Positions 9,379-21,245 of a DNA stretch of 64,000 bases are shown here, piece after piece (position 1 is the stretch's first letter; every line of letters starts with the position of its first letter). This DNA is from Psychrobacter jeotgali (GTDB lineage: Bacteria; Pseudomonadota; Gammaproteobacteria; Pseudomonadales; Moraxellaceae): positions 2,852,001 through 2,916,000 of the forward strand of contig NZ_CAJHAF010000001.1 in assembly GCF_904846315.1 (NCBI RefSeq), in the 5' to 3' direction. Made by a program: the position numbers and the translations under genes. Under the pieces are notes generated by a model. It was not told where the DNA came from, did no database searches, and worked only from the letters and a program-made list of their open reading frames with translations.

Positions 9379-11850
9379 TTATTTAGTTTTACGCGGCGGT
9401 AGCCCAGTATGTTGGGTTTGGAAGTTGCCTTTGCTAACTCTCTTTTTGGTGTTTTTACTCGCTTTACTATTGGTCGCAGTGTTGTTGCTATTGTTGTTAC
9501 CTTGACGTTTAACAGAGTCGTTACCAACACGGCTGTTCTTTTTACGAGCGGACTGATAGCTGTCCTTATTGGCATCGCGCCCTTCTAGATGGGCATTAAA
9601 TGGCGGTATGAGGCAACCACGGTTTTTACCGATTAAGTCGCTACGCCCCATACTTTTTAGAGCGTCCCGTAATAGAGCCCAGTTTTTGGGGTCATGGTAA
9701 CGCAGAAATGCTTTGTGCAATTTACGCTGCTTCCCTGACTTGACGATATCCATATCGCCATTATGACGATTGACCTTATGTAGCGGGTCTTTATGGGTGT
9801 GATACATGGTGGTCGCGGTTGCCATGGGACTGGGGTAAAACGCTTGCACTTGATCGGCGCGGTAGTCATTACGCTTGAGCCACAGGGCGAGGTTCATCAT
9901 ATCTTCATCTTTGGTACCCGGATGGGCAGCGATAAAATAAGGAATTAGGTACTGCTCTTTACCTGCCTCTTGACTGAATTGCTCGAACATCGCTTTGAAC
10001 TGATCGTAAGAACCCATACCCGGCTTCATCATCTTTGACAATACGCCTTCTTCTGAGTGCTCAGGGGCGATTTTTAGATAGCCGCCAACGTGATGGCTGA
10101 CCAACTCTTTGACGTATTCAGGGTCTTTTACTGCTAAATCATAACGTAGACCAGAGGCGATCAGGATTTTCTTCACACCTTTGATATCACGGGCTTTACG
10201 GTATAATTTGGTTAAATTACTGTGATCAGTAATTAGGTTCTCGCAGACATCAGGGTACACGCAAGAGGGCTTGCGGCAATGCTTTTCGATGGTTTCATCT
10301 TTACAGTTCAAGCGATACATATTCGCTGTCGGCCCGCCCAAATCTGATATCACGCCGGTAAAGGCAGGCGCGGTATCACGTATCGCTTCGACTTCGCGTA
10401 GGATAGACTCCTCCGAGCGATTTTGGATGATACGCCCTTCGTGCTCAGTGATGGAGCAAAAGGTACAACCGCCAAAACAGCCGCGCATAATATTGACCGA
10501 GAATTTAATCATATCAAAGGCAGGAATGCGCGCGTCGCCATAGCTTGGATGCGGCAAACGGGCGTAAGGCAGATCAAACACGTAATCCATCTCTTCAGTA
10601 GATAGCGGAATCGGCGGCGGATTGAGCCAAACATCGATAGCGGTGTGCGAGTTACCCGCGCCGCTACCGTGACGTTGCACTAGGGCACGAGCATTGCCCG
10701 GATTGGTCTCGAGATGCAGGATACGACTGGCATGAGCGTAAAGTACGGGGTCAGATTTAACTTGCTCATAGTCGGGTAGACGGATGACCGTTTGCTCGCG
10801 CGCTGGCATTTTTAACTTGTGTTTGCGTGCGGTTTTGGGTTTGTCTACCTGACTGTCTTTGTCTAGATGGTCAAAGCCGCGCATTTGTACGACTTGGGTT
10901 TCGGTATCGACCTGATCGGCATTTAGGACTTTATTGGTAACTGGTTCAGCAACAAAACCCGCATATTGCGCGGACATTCCCGTCATCGCTTGTCCCACTG
11001 GCGAATCGCTAGGTTTTTCTTGCTCAATCTTGCAGCTATCAACGTCTTCGGTCATGACGTACGGATTGATAATAGGATCTACCCGGCCTATCGTATCGAC
11101 GTCATTACTGACAATCTCGGTCATATCCGCTTGCCAGTGGCGACGGCTTGGCGTTAATAAGTAAGCGGTGCCGCGCAGTTTACTCATCTGCTCAAAGGTG
11201 TAGCCTTTAGATAATCCATGCACCACATCGACGATGGCTCGCTCGGCATTACCGTACAATAAAACGTCAGCGCGCGAGTCCAGCAAAATACTACGGCGTA
11301 CCTTATCTGACCAATAATCATAATGCGCGATACGGCGTAGACTACCTTCAATACCGCCTAAGATAATCGGCACGTCAGGATAGGCTTCACGGCAGCGCTG
11401 GCTATAAACGATGGCCGCACGGTCGGGGCGTTTGTCCGCGACATTACCCGGTGAGTACGCATCATCGCTACGAATTTTACGATCCGCGGTATAGCGATTG
11501 ATCATGCTATCCATGTTGCCGGCGGTCACGCCATAAGCGTAGACTGGTTTACCAAGCTCCATAAAGGCGTCTTTACTCTTCCAGTCCGGCTGCGCGATGA
11601 TACCGACACGAAAGCCTTGCGCTTCAAGCAAACGTCCGATAATCGCCATGCCAAAGCTGGGATGATCCACATAAGCATCGCCAGATATAATAATGACATC
11701 GCAGGCATCCCAGCCCAAATCGTCCATCTCTTTACGGCTCATTGGCAAGTAAGGGGCAGGCTCGTAGCAGCTTGCCCAATGTTTATCGTAGTCATAGAGT
11801 GGTTTGGTGCCTTGTTTAAAGGCAGTGCGGGCGATGGTATCGGCAGACAT
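9379..11850 (-). CDS. ygiQ: YgiQ-family radical SAM protein
   Basis: An 823-residue member of the YgiQ (UPF0313) radical SAM group. It has an N-terminal cobalamin-binding-like region with [17 protein letters not shown]. The radical SAM motif CFGGCTFC (CxxxCxxC) lies near residue 460 with [11 protein letters not shown] after it, and a conserved SGLRYDLA lies further on. The biochemical reaction is not known to me. It is longer than I would expect because of a variable insert at about residues 260-350 and a Lys/Asn-rich, probably disordered C-terminal tail from about 755. It stands alone, with a terminator downstream, and its ATG is at 11850. Confidence 0.9.
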   Translation of the reverse strand: MSADTIARTAFKQGTKPLYDYDKHWASCYEPAPYLPMSRKEMDDLGWDACDVIIISGDAYVDHPSFGMAIIGRLLEAQGFRVGIIAQPDWKSKDAFMELGKPVYAYGVTAGNMDSMINRYTADRKIRSDDAYSPGNVADKRPDRAAIVYSQRCREAYPDVPIILGGIEGSLRRIAHYDYWSDKVRRSILLDSRADVLLYGNAERAIVDVVHGLSKGYTFEQMSKLRGTAYLLTPSRRHWQADMTEIVSNDVDTIGRVDPIINPYVMTEDVDSCKIEQEKPSDSPVGQAMTGMSAQYAGFVAEPVTNKVLNADQVDTETQVVQMRGFDHLDKDSQVDKPKTARKHKLKMPAREQTVIRLPDYEQVKSDPVLYAHASRILHLETNPGNARALVQRHGSGAGNSHTAIDVWLNPPPIPLSTEEMDYVFDLPYARLPHPSYGDARIPAFDMIKFSVNIMRGCFGGCTFCSITEHEGRIIQNRSEESILREVEAIRDTAPAFTGVISDLGGPTANMYRLNCKDETIEKHCRKPSCVYPDVCENLITDHSNLTKLYRKARDIKGVKKILIASGLRYDLAVKDPEYVKELVSHHVGGYLKIAPEHSEEGVLSKMMKPGMGSYDQFKAMFEQFSQEAGKEQYLIPYFIAAHPGTKDEDMMNLALWLKRNDYRADQVQAFYPSPMATATTMYHTHKDPLHKVNRHNGDMDIVKSGKQRKLHKAFLRYHDPKNWALLRDALKSMGRSDLIGKNRGCLIPPFNAHLEGRDANKDSYQSARKKNSRVGNDSVKRQGNNNSNNTATNSKASKNTKKRVSKGNFQTQHTGLPPRKTK

Positions 11851-12122
11851 GGGCAGACCTATTAATTAGAAAAAGAGCACTTAAAGTAGAGCCGTTATCA
11901 GCAATCAGTACTGAGGACTAAATTAAGGGCGCTCATTTTAGCATGAATTACATTCATGATGTGAAAAAGCAGCTTAGCTACTGCCTATTAAGTTATTGAT
12001 AGTGTAAGGAAAGTACTGGTATAGGATGAATGGGGAAAGCTATTGTTTTAATAATTTAAGAGTGCCTTGGACAACTGGCTTTTAATTTAATTCTAGCCAC
12101 ATTACGCTAATAGTTCTTTGAA

Positions 12123-13115
12123 TTATTGCCAGCTAGTATTTTCCTGAGGTATGTTTTCTGACTGCTGTTGCCAATAACCTGCTTTTCGTTCATAACGCTT
12201 ATCAAATAAGGATAACTCAGTATAAATCTTCTCTAATCCTTCTATTGCTTTATAGCTACCTTGCTCAGCATAGCTTACTAATGCTGGCAAAATGGGCTGT
12301 AAATACTGTTCAAGTTCTGTTTGGCTTGGAGGAGTAGGTACAGAACGCCAATAATCAAATGTTTCAAGTAATAGCCCAGCTTTACTATCTAAATGTCCAG
12401 CTTTAGATAACAGTGCAGTACTTACAATACCTAACCCAGTCTCAGTTTTATGTTGCAAGGTAATGGGATTGTTTCGACTCAAGCGCCTGTTTTTTCGCAC
12501 CAGTCCTGTACTCACCATATAGTCTAGCCAAATTATAGATTCCGCTTTATTTTGTTGAAAGTAGTCTACTACTTTGCTCATATACTGTATGGTTTTCTCA
12601 TCGTTTTTGGGAACAAATTCACCTAGATAGTAATTTAGAGCCATTTGAAAATAAAGCTCGACTACTTGCTCTTGATAATAAATACCATCAGATTTAAATT
12701 GTTTTATTTGCTCGCGGCTTAAGCTGTCTTTGTTAGGAAAGTCGATAATAGCCCTGTCTGCAAGCCTAGATAAGGTTTGCTCATATTTAGCATATTGGCT
12801 AATGGCATCTTCATTGTTACTAAAGGGGTGAGTTGCTTGGCACAGCTGAAAGTTTGCTACTTGCAAGGTAAGATTATCTGAATAGACATTGATACCGTTT
12901 GGCGTTTGCTTAAATTCGCTCAATTCTAGAGGCTTCTCTGCTTGTTCGATAATCTTATAAATATCACAACTATTTACAGCAGTCTGACTTCCTTGGGCAT
13001 AAAGTGGTAAAGCGGTTAATGTAAGTAAACTTGCGATGCATAGCTGATTTAATGATAATTTTGCAAGAACTGAGGTCTTGAGTTTCGAGGTTAAAAGCGT
13101 ATTCAGCGTTTGCAT
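12123..13115 (-). CDS. Exported protein of unknown function
   Basis: I place the start at the ATG at 13115, preceded by AAGGGTG, rather than at a GTG 45 bases further upstream. This gives about 330 residues. An N-terminal signal peptide with a long n-region ends at LPLYAQG (probable signal peptidase I site after LYA). The mature part is alpha-helical, with several YFQ/YLG/YAEQGSY segments that recall Sel1/TPR-like repeats without a clear consensus. Two cysteines (NSCDIY and FQLCQA) could pair. The family is not recognised. It likely acts in the periplasm. Confidence 0.7.
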   Translation of the reverse strand: MQTLNTLLTSKLKTSVLAKLSLNQLCIASLLTLTALPLYAQGSQTAVNSCDIYKIIEQAEKPLELSEFKQTPNGINVYSDNLTLQVANFQLCQATHPFSNNEDAISQYAKYEQTLSRLADRAIIDFPNKDSLSREQIKQFKSDGIYYQEQVVELYFQMALNYYLGEFVPKNDEKTIQYMSKVVDYFQQNKAESIIWLDYMVSTGLVRKNRRLSRNNPITLQHKTETGLGIVSTALLSKAGHLDSKAGLLLETFDYWRSVPTPPSQTELEQYLQPILPALVSYAEQGSYKAIEGLEKIYTELSLFDKRYERKAGYWQQQSENIPQENTSWQ

Positions 13116-13237
13116 AGGTAGCACCCTTAAAATGATTATTGGTTGCCAGATAAATAACACAACGTGGTCAAGTTATTTTATAGTACCTTTACAGGATGTG
13201 ATTAGACAGCCCCTAACTAAATAAATTAGGAATACAA

Positions 13238-13621
13238 ATGCCAAACCAAGTGCTAGCTTTAGTGTTGAGTGCGTCGAATCCTACTCTTGCGCATACGGCT
13301 GGCACAGCGGGGCAGCTCACCTTTTATTATGTGTTTTATGTGATACCTATCGTCCTTTTGCTGCATCTTATAGCTATGATTTACTTTCAAAAAAGAGAGC
13401 GCTATCGCTCCAAGCGTTTTATGAACAAGCACCTAAGTATGGTCATGCTGTTTTTATTGTTAGGTGTCGCGCTAACAACTTTTGAGTATTTAATGAACCT
13501 AAGTAAAAGCGGTATGCATATAGGCACTTTTTTATCTATTTTATTTGTCTATGGTTTTGTGTCGTTCATTTTTGCTATTCCTTATGTGCTCCATCTGACC
13601 ACATCATCCAAAACTCCTTAG
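13238..13621 (+). CDS. Small inner-membrane protein, unknown function
   Basis: A 127-residue protein with an N-terminal hydrophobic segment and about three further membrane helices (residues about 27-50, 65-85 and 97-120). A basic loop, FQKRERYRSKRF, lies between the first two. A TAGGA ribosome site precedes the ATG. The stop overlaps by four bases the stop of the Lrp gene on the opposite strand, so the two are tail-to-tail. The family is not recognised; no catalytic motif is seen. Confidence 0.75.
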   Translation: MPNQVLALVLSASNPTLAHTAGTAGQLTFYYVFYVIPIVLLLHLIAMIYFQKRERYRSKRFMNKHLSMVMLFLLLGVALTTFEYLMNLSKSGMHIGTFLSILFVYGFVSFIFAIPYVLHLTTSSKTP

Positions 13622-14085
13622 TCTAGTAAAATTTTTGTCCCACTTTTAGTAAAGTTCATCACAAACTGACTTTTAAAGCTGCGTACATTATTCTCATAAG
13701 TGAGCAGGCTACGGGTAAATTCGTGATAATCATGCATGTTTTTGGCATTGACCATCAGCATAAAATCGGCGTCCCCCGACACCTCATAACAACTCATCAC
13801 TCTAGGCTGGTTATGCATCAAGCGCTCAAAACGGTGCTGCATAGAAGTGTTGGAGCGTGACATCTCTATCATGACTACCGCAGTCAGACCATAACCGACT
13901 TTATCAGGATCAACGATCGCCACTTGCTTGGTAATCACGCCATTATCTATCAAGGCTTGCACCCGGCGCTGAGCGGTTGCAGTAGAGACATGGACGTGTT
14001 CAGCAACTTTTTTTAGTGGTAGCGTTGCATCATCTTGGAGTAGATTTAAGATGGCTTTATCAGTCTTATCTAAGATTTGATTCAT
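13618..14085 (-). CDS. Lrp/AsnC-family transcriptional regulator
   Basis: A 155-residue protein of standard Lrp length. It has an N-terminal winged helix-turn-helix (DKAILNLLQDDATLPLKKVAE, STATAQRRVQALID) at residues 5-60 and a C-terminal RAM ligand-binding domain (VSGDADFMLMV). Lrp-type regulators usually sense amino acids and form dimers or octamers. It is divergent from the RarD-like exporter gene across a 245-bp AT-rich gap, a common layout for a local regulator and its target. Regulation of that exporter is inference. Confidence 0.93.
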   Translation of the reverse strand: MNQILDKTDKAILNLLQDDATLPLKKVAEHVHVSTATAQRRVQALIDNGVITKQVAIVDPDKVGYGLTAVVMIEMSRSNTSMQHRFERLMHNQPRVMSCYEVSGDADFMLMVNAKNMHDYHEFTRSLLTYENNVRSFKSQFVMNFTKSGTKILLD

Positions 14086-14330
14086 GACTTAACGCTCCTT
14101 TTTGGGAAGATAAATCTTCTTTATTTGAATAAAAACAACATACTTAAAAATAATTAATCTCACTATAAATCAATTAAGTAATAAATAATTGAATTTCAGT
14201 CGTTAATTAAGATAAATATAATCAGTAATAGATTTATATAGAGATAATTTATTATAGCGCTTCATTAAAATAGTAGCTATCAACCTTAAGCTTCAAAAAA
14301 ATAGCTGATAGCCACGCCAAGGAGCCTTTA

Positions 14331-15341
14331 ATGTCCACCTCTATACGCTCGAATACTCTAACTACAACCTTAGATCGCTTACCTTTGCCAGCGCTGTGGA
14401 CAGCAGGTAGCGCTCAGCAGCGTACCTTGATAGTAGGCGTGATGCTGGCGGTGTTGTCTAACATTTTGTTTGGGGTGCTTTATGCGTACAGCAGCTTTTT
14501 GGCACCTTTATCAGGCACGCAAGTCTTTATTTGGCGTATGCTAGCGATGTGGGCAGCGTTGGTAGGGTATTTGCTAGTCAGTGGACGTTTGGGGGTCCAT
14601 ATTAATAAGATAACCGCGCTACGCTCAATAAAGCAGTGGGCGTGGCTACTATTACCGACACCGATATTTTTAAGTCAGTTTTGGCTATTTATGTGGGCAC
14701 CCGTTAATGGGCAGGGTGTGCAAACTGCCATGGGTTATTTTTTATTCCCCCTAATGATGGTGGTATTTGGCTGTGTGTTATTCGGTGAGAAACTCAGCCG
14801 TTTACAATGGTTGGCGGTAGGCTTTGCAGCACTAGGAGTAGGAAGCGAGATTATTCGCACCCAAAGCGTGTCATGGGCCACTGTTTGGGTGTGCGGCACC
14901 TATCCACTGTATTACATTTTACGCCGTAAGCAAGGAGTCAGCGCCATCACAGGATTACTAGTGGACTTGACGGTCTTTGTCCCTTTTGCGCTGGCTTATT
15001 TATTTTTGTTAGCACCCAGCAGTTTAGGGTTAGTTAGCGGCTCTTCTTTTTTTATCCTAATGCTTGCAGGGCTGGGCGTGCTTAGCGTACTGGCTATGAA
15101 AACTAACGTCGATGCCAGTCAGATGCTACCGGTAAATGTATATGGCATGATGAGCTATCTGGAGCCAGCACTATTGTTCATCTTAGCTATAACTATACTT
15201 GGCAATCCCTTTGAATCAGCGATGGTCTATAGTTATGGATTGATTTGGCTAGGAATTGCTTGTTTGATTGCTCATGGTATTCGCCAACTGCGCCGAGCTG
15301 GTAAAAATATGCCACCTGCGATAACAGAACAAGCAGTATAA
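14331..15341 (+). CDS. RarD-like EamA/DMT-superfamily permease
   Basis: A 336-residue inner-membrane protein with about ten hydrophobic segments in two EamA halves. It includes SNILFGVLYAYSSFL near residue 45, QFWLFMWAPVNGQG and a second half beginning PLYYILRRKQG. The pattern resembles RarD (named for chloramphenicol sensitivity), whose substrate is not settled; related proteins export amino acids or metabolites. A strong AAGGAG ribosome site precedes the ATG. The divergent Lrp-type gene suggests amino-acid export, which is inference. It ends just before a terminator shared with smpB. Confidence 0.85.
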   Translation: MSTSIRSNTLTTTLDRLPLPALWTAGSAQQRTLIVGVMLAVLSNILFGVLYAYSSFLAPLSGTQVFIWRMLAMWAALVGYLLVSGRLGVHINKITALRSIKQWAWLLLPTPIFLSQFWLFMWAPVNGQGVQTAMGYFLFPLMMVVFGCVLFGEKLSRLQWLAVGFAALGVGSEIIRTQSVSWATVWVCGTYPLYYILRRKQGVSAITGLLVDLTVFVPFALAYLFLLAPSSLGLVSGSSFFILMLAGLGVLSVLAMKTNVDASQMLPVNVYGMMSYLEPALLFILAITILGNPFESAMVYSYGLIWLGIACLIAHGIRQLRRAGKNMPPAITEQAV

Positions 15342-15380
15342 AAAGTAATCAAAAAAGTTTGTAAAGCACAGTAGAAATAA

Positions 15381-15416
15381 AAAAGGAGGACTCAGCTCTA
15401 AGCTGAATCCTCCTTT
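15381..15416 (-). terminator. Terminator between the RarD-like gene and smpB
   Basis: AAAGGAGGA-CTCAGC pairs with GCTGAA-TCCTCCTTT around a short loop. On the minus strand it is followed by a T-run, serving smpB. On the plus strand the T-run is short. Confidence 0.8.
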
Positions 15417-15453
15417 GGTCATAGATTGAATGAGCTTATTTAAATGATTTAAT

Positions 15454-15930
15454 TTATTCCATATGCTGCTTAAAACCACGCTGCTTATCACGCTCCCAAT
15501 CACGCTCTTTTATGGTTTTGCGTTTATCATGTTGCTTTTTACCGACCGCAAGGGCAATCTGACATTTTACCATTGAGCGTTTCCAATAGCAGGATAATGG
15601 CACGCAAGCATAGCCTTTTTGATTGACAGCGCCGTAGAGCTTGTCGATTTCACGGCGATTGAGCAGCAATTTACGAGTACGGGTACTATCAGGGCTGATA
15701 TGGGTTGAGCTCGATATCAGTGGCTGAATATGGGCACCAAATAAAAACGCCTCACCGTTACGGAAGATAATGTAAGCTTCGGTAATCGACATTTTGCCGG
15801 CGCGAATGGATTTGACCTCCCAGCCTTGTAATGACAGTCCGGCCTCAAAGGTTTCCTCGATAAAATACTCATGACGTGCCTTTTTATTACTGGCAATTTG
15901 ATTGTCTGGCTTTCTCGATTTTTTTGACAT
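15454..15930 (-). CDS. smpB: SsrA-binding protein SmpB
   Basis: A 158-residue protein with the SmpB OB-fold: N-terminal [34 protein letters not shown], then the basic tail [21 protein letters not shown]. SmpB binds tmRNA and delivers it to stalled ribosomes for trans-translation. A good AGGAG site precedes the ATG. No tmRNA gene is seen nearby. Confidence 0.97.
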   Translation of the reverse strand: MSKKSRKPDNQIASNKKARHEYFIEETFEAGLSLQGWEVKSIRAGKMSITEAYIIFRNGEAFLFGAHIQPLISSSTHISPDSTRTRKLLLNRREIDKLYGAVNQKGYACVPLSCYWKRSMVKCQIALAVGKKQHDKRKTIKERDWERDKQRGFKQHME

Positions 15931-16140
15931 AATACTCTCCTAAGGACTTTTTAATTATAATTGTCCTTGCCTTACTAATTCCTCATCCCAGCTTGCTAAT
16001 ATCAAGGTTTCAATACCAAGATCAAGCCTTACTGTTATTACGGATGAGTCGAACCAACTATTATATCAAAGGATTGGGTTTAAATGTAAATCGGCGTTTA
16101 TGACAAATGTAGCAGATAAGTATTAAATCCAGTCAAAATT

Positions 16141-16149
16141 TGCTAGCAT
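16141..16149 (+). promoter_or_regulatory. Candidate extended -10 promoter element for coaD
   Basis: TGCTAGCAT, a TGn extended -10, lies about 35 bases upstream of the coaD ATG. No convincing -35 is seen. The same TGnTA pattern recurs upstream of rnpB, lepA, typA, rpsB and plsC. Confidence 0.45.
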
Positions 16150-16171
16150 ACGCAGTATTATTAACGACTAA

Positions 16172-17019
<848 letters not shown>

Positions 17020-17055
17020 ATAGCTTTTTGGTAGAAATAATCTAAAAACCCAGTC

Positions 17056-17203
17056 TATAGTCAATCTCAAATAAAACTGATATATTTAGCCACGTGCTGC
17101 TGGTATTCATTTTACTTGCGTGCTGTGTCTACGCTGACAAAGGCTGCGCAAAACAAATACTAGCAGCACTGAGTTGTAACATTTTTAAAGTGACTCAGCT
17201 ATA
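17056..17203 (+). repeat. Dispersed hairpin repeat, copy 2 (full length)
   Basis: A 148-base element with outer segments TATAGTCAATCTCAAATAAA and TTTTTAAAGTGACTCAGCTA. Hairpin arms GTGCTGCTGGTATT and AATACTAGCAGCAC flank a core containing ACTTGCGTGCTGTG, TCTACGCTGACA and GGCTGCGCAAAA. It has no coding frame. It separates the ferredoxin gene from rnpB. Related copies lie at 3752, 53571 and 56014. Confidence 0.85.
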
Positions 17204-17286
17204 CGCCAATGAATTTAGATGTTGAAAGGGCATAATATTGGCACACTAAATAAGATGAAAATAGATAACTAATTTGGCACAAAATT

Positions 17287-17295
17287 TGCTATAAT
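17287..17295 (+). promoter_or_regulatory. rnpB promoter, extended -10
   Basis: TGCTATAAT, a consensus TATAAT with a TG extension, ends about 6 bases before the predicted 5' end of RNase P RNA. The -35 region is poor, as expected for an extended -10 promoter. Confidence 0.7.
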
Positions 17296-17299
17296 ACGG

Positions 17300-17668
<369 letters not shown>

Positions 17669-17708
17669 TTAATTTAGTTTTTTAAGTGAAAAAATTATGC
17701 TTTAGGGG

Positions 17709-17737
17709 TTGACGACCGACCTCCTCTTGGGCATAAT
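17709..17737 (+). promoter_or_regulatory. Promoter of tRNA-Met
   Basis: TTGACG at 17709-17714 and CATAAT at 17732-17737 are separated by exactly 17 bases. The GC-rich stretch after the -10 (CCGAGCC) resembles a stringent discriminator. Confidence 0.8.
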
Positions 17738-17751
17738 ACCGAGCCTTAAAT

Positions 17752-17828
17752 GGCGATGTAGCTCAGCTGGTTAGAGCGCACGACTCATAATCGTGAGGTC
17801 AAGAGTTCAAGTCTCTTCATCGCCACCA
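17752..17828 (+). tRNA. tRNA-Met (CAU), elongator type
   Basis: A 77-base cloverleaf with encoded CCA. The acceptor GGCGATG pairs with CATCGCC. The D-arm contains AGCTCAGCTGGTTAGAGC, the anticodon arm is CACGA-CTCATAA-TCGTG, and the T-arm has GTTCAAGTC. CAU could also be a lysidine-modified Ile2 tRNA, but the acceptor and D-arm resemble elongator Met. Initiator Met is excluded because the anticodon stem lacks three G:C pairs. Confidence 0.9.
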
Positions 17829-17855
17829 TATATAACTGAGCAATCAGTTTAAAAT

Positions 17856-17884
17856 GCCAATCCTCTGCGATTGGTTTTTTTTTG
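17856..17884 (+). terminator. Terminator after tRNA-Met
   Basis: CCAATC pairs with GATTGG around a 6-base loop, followed by nine or more T residues. Confidence 0.85.
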
Positions 17885-18245
17885 CCCAAAGCCTGCCTAG
17901 ATTCTATAAGGCGCTTTGGCGCTGATTGACTTTAAGTACGGGTTATAAGCTTCTATCAAACCAACTGGTTCACCTATCTTTTGTAAGCGCTCTTATCTTC
18001 ATTATAAAATCAAGCGCTTGCTGACAAAATCGCCTTACTTTAGCGCAGAAAACTGCTAGAATACGTGCATATGCCTGTGCGTAACAACAGTGTTACCAGT
18101 ATCTGATTTTATTCTACCAAGCTTAAGCTCTACTTTAAGTTTAGGCTTAGAATTAAAATAAGGGCGACTGACCTGTAGATGTAAGTTTGGCATATTCAAA
18201 TTTTTTCGATTATTATTCAATCATCCATTATTTAGTAGGCGCTTT
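17885..18245 (+). other. Spacer upstream of lepA with a candidate promoter
   Basis: No gene is supported in these 360 bases. TTACTT (18035-18040) and an extended -10 TGCTAGAAT (18054-18062) form a plausible promoter about 180 bases upstream of lepA. The remaining sequence is AT-rich with no strong hairpin. Confidence 0.4.
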
Positions 18246-20048
18246 GTGACTGCATTAGCCAATATTCGTAACTTTTCTATTATTGCCCATATTGATCATG
18301 GCAAATCGACCCTTGCTGATCGTTTTATTCAGATGTGCGGGGCGCTACAAGACCGTGAGATGCAGGCACAAGTCCTCGATTCCATGGATATTGAGCGTGA
18401 ACGCGGTATCACTATTAAAGCGCAATCGGTGACGCTTTATTATGACCATCCTAATGGTGAGCGCTATCAGCTGAATTTTATTGATACCCCCGGCCACGTT
18501 GATTTTTCTTATGAAGTATCACGCTCATTAGCCGCTTGTGAAGGTGCGCTGTTAGTTGTGGATGCGGCGCAAGGTGTCGAAGCACAGTCGGTGGCTAACT
18601 GTTATACCGCCGTCGATCAGGGTCTAGAAGTCATGGCTGTGCTCAATAAAATAGATTTGCCACAAGTCGAGCCTGAGCGGGTTATTCAAGAGATTGAAGA
18701 TATTATCGGTATTGATGCTGTCGATGCGCCAAGAGTCTCTGCCAAATCAGGTTTGGGCGTGGATAAGCTCCTAGAAGCCTTAGTTGAGTTTATTCCAGCG
18801 CCGACCGGCGATCGTGAGGCCCCATTACAGGCGCTTATTATTGATTCATGGTTTGATAGCTATTTGGGCGTAGTCTCTTTAGTCCGTGTGCGTCAAGGCA
18901 CGGTTAAAAAAGGCGATAAAATCTATATAAAATCAACCCAAGAGGCGCATCCGGTCAGCTCAATTGGTATTTTTACTCCCAAGCCGGTAGATACCGGGAT
19001 TTTGGAAGCGGGCGAAGTGGGCTTTATCATCGCCGGTATCAAAGATATTGCTGGCGCGCCGGTTGGTGATACTATTACCCATGCTAAAACTCCTGATGTT
19101 GAGCGTATCCCCGGTTTTAAACAGATTACACCGCAGGTTTATGCGGGTCTATTTCCGGTAGATGCTAATGATTTTGAAAAGTTTCGTGAAGCGCTACAAA
19201 AGCTGCAAATTAACGATGCTTCATTGTTTTTTGAGCCTGATACTTCTGATGCCTTAGGTTTTGGTTTTCGCTGCGGCTTTTTAGGTATGCTGCACATGGA
19301 GATTATCCAAGAGCGCCTAGAGCGTGAGTACGACTTGGATTTGATTACCACTGCGCCTTCAGTGATTTACGAGATTGAAAAAAAGGATGGCGAAGTTATT
19401 CATGTTGATAACCCCTCAAAGCTGCCTGAGCCGAATAATATTGAAGAGTTCCGTGAGCCTATTGCTCGCTGTCAGATTTTAGTGCCGCAAGACTATGTAG
19501 GTAACGTGATGACCCTATGTATGGAGCGCCGCGGTGTGCAAGTTGACATGCGCTTTATGGGCAAACAAGTGCAGATGGTATTTGATATTCCGATGGGCGA
19601 GGTGGTCATGGACTTCTTCGATCGTCTAAAATCAGTATCACGTGGATTTGCTTCATTAGATTATAATTTTGAGCGTTATCAAGCGGACAAACTGGTCAGA
19701 GTAGATGTTCTTATTAATGGCGATAGAGTCGATGCACTAGCGATGATTTGTCACCAAGATCAAGCGCGTTATCGTGGTAATCAGCTAGTAACTAAGATGA
19801 AAGAGCTGATTCCGCGGCAGATGTTTGATGTGGCGATTCAAGCGGCTATTGGCGCCCAAATTATTGGTCGTAGTACGGTTAAGGCCATGCGTAAAGACGT
19901 TCTTGCCAAGTGTTATGGTGGTGACGTATCACGTAAGAAAAAGCTGCTGTCTAAGCAAAAAGAAGGTAAAAAACGCATGAAGCAAGTGGGTAACGTTGAG
20001 ATTCCACAAGAAGCTTTCTTAGCGGTATTACAAGTTGATAATCAGTAA
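18246..20048 (+). CDS. lepA: Elongation factor 4 (LepA)
   Basis: A 600-residue translational GTPase that acts on stalled or mispositioned ribosomes and affects initiation and back-translocation. The G1 motif [10 protein letters not shown] is near residue 15, G3 DTPGHVDF and G4 NKID follow. The C-terminal LepA-specific domain carries the basic stretch [24 protein letters not shown]. The GTG start at 18246 gives the expected N-terminus [11 protein letters not shown]. lepB follows 153 bases later, the usual neighbour. Confidence 0.98.
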   Translation: MTALANIRNFSIIAHIDHGKSTLADRFIQMCGALQDREMQAQVLDSMDIERERGITIKAQSVTLYYDHPNGERYQLNFIDTPGHVDFSYEVSRSLAACEGALLVVDAAQGVEAQSVANCYTAVDQGLEVMAVLNKIDLPQVEPERVIQEIEDIIGIDAVDAPRVSAKSGLGVDKLLEALVEFIPAPTGDREAPLQALIIDSWFDSYLGVVSLVRVRQGTVKKGDKIYIKSTQEAHPVSSIGIFTPKPVDTGILEAGEVGFIIAGIKDIAGAPVGDTITHAKTPDVERIPGFKQITPQVYAGLFPVDANDFEKFREALQKLQINDASLFFEPDTSDALGFGFRCGFLGMLHMEIIQERLEREYDLDLITTAPSVIYEIEKKDGEVIHVDNPSKLPEPNNIEEFREPIARCQILVPQDYVGNVMTLCMERRGVQVDMRFMGKQVQMVFDIPMGEVVMDFFDRLKSVSRGFASLDYNFERYQADKLVRVDVLINGDRVDALAMICHQDQARYRGNQLVTKMKELIPRQMFDVAIQAAIGAQIIGRSTVKAMRKDVLAKCYGGDVSRKKKLLSKQKEGKKRMKQVGNVEIPQEAFLAVLQVDNQ

Positions 20049-20201
20049 CACCTCAATTATAAATAACGACTGATGTACTGATGTATAGCTATTTATTAGT
20101 TGTTATTTAAATAACATTGAAAATAATACCAGTACTGCCATTATTAAAAAGCAATACTAAGCAAAACGGTCAAATACGCGTAAGTTAATAGGCAATTAAG
20201 T

Positions 20202-21104
20202 ATGGATTTTGATTTTAATTTGATTTTGGTGCCATTAACCTTAGGCTTAGGGCTGGTTTGGTTAATAGACAAATTTGCATTAAAGCAAAGTAAAACGCAA
20301 GGTCGTGGCAAAGAAAGTTTATTGGTACGCTGGGCTTATGACTTTTTCCCAGTATTGGCGGTGGTACTTATCGTACGCTCCTTCCTGATTGAACCTTTTA
20401 ACATACCTTCATCCTCTATGGTGCCGACCTTATATACTGGCGATTTTATTGCCGTAAATAAATACGCTTATGGGGTAAGACTGCCGCTGACCTACAATAA
20501 AGTATTAGATACCGGCAGTCCAGAACATGGCGATGTAGCTGTATTTCGCTATCCTGAAAATCCTAGTATTTATTATATCAAGCGGGTTATTGGTCTCCCA
20601 GGCGATACGGTAAGTTACAGTCAAGGTCAGCTGGCTATTAATGACGTGCCTGTCAAAACTGAATCAATAAACTTTGATGCCAATCCTGAGCTTACAGCGC
20701 AGTTGTATGCAGCAGGTCAAATCGCGCCTGGACAAGTTATTACTGAATCTGAAGCGGAACAGATAGGGCAACAAGAAGAAAACGAAGCACAGTATTTCCG
20801 AGAAACTCAGGGTGATAATCAACATCTAGTACGCTATGTAGGGGAGACTAATAGCTCACAATATGCGCCATTTTTGCAGCAACAATCCCCCGAAGTTGTC
20901 ACCTCGGCTGGGACTGAGTGGCGTATCAAAGTTCCTGAGGAGCAGTATTTTGTAATGGGCGACAACCGTGACCGTAGTGCGGATGGACGCTTCTGGGGGT
21001 TTGTACCTGATGGCAATCTAGCAGGTAAAGCGGTTTATATATGGATGCATAAGCCGCCCGGCTTAAACCTACCCAACTTTGCCCGTAATGGCTCTATTGA
21101 GTAG
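20202..21104 (+). CDS. lepB: Signal peptidase I
   Basis: A 300-residue inner-membrane protease that removes signal peptides from exported proteins. Two N-terminal membrane segments lie at about residues 5-22 and 47-62. The catalytic serine is Ser72 in IPSSSM, and the general-base lysine is Lys127 in YYIKRVIGLPGD. The conserved box MGDNRDRSADGRFWG is near residue 252. An insert of about 70 residues between the Lys box and that box is typical of proteobacterial enzymes. It begins the lepB-DUF4845-rnc-era-recO-pdxJ series. Confidence 0.97.
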   Translation: MDFDFNLILVPLTLGLGLVWLIDKFALKQSKTQGRGKESLLVRWAYDFFPVLAVVLIVRSFLIEPFNIPSSSMVPTLYTGDFIAVNKYAYGVRLPLTYNKVLDTGSPEHGDVAVFRYPENPSIYYIKRVIGLPGDTVSYSQGQLAINDVPVKTESINFDANPELTAQLYAAGQIAPGQVITESEAEQIGQQEENEAQYFRETQGDNQHLVRYVGETNSSQYAPFLQQQSPEVVTSAGTEWRIKVPEEQYFVMGDNRDRSADGRFWGFVPDGNLAGKAVYIWMHKPPGLNLPNFARNGSIE

Positions 21105-21245
21105 TCGTCGTTTTAGACTTAAATATTGTGCTACTATCAATAAAGAAAATGACTAAAGTAAGCTAAGCGTTATAGGATCAAGCTCTAATAAGTTTAATAA
21201 GTAAAGCGAATAAGTAACTATTATTTCACTGAAGGATCAGAATAA

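Noticed and set aside
17752..17828. tRNA-Ile2 (lysidine-modified CAU)
   Set aside because: The acceptor stem and D-arm resemble elongator tRNA-Met more than Ile2; modification cannot be seen in DNA, so a small doubt remains.
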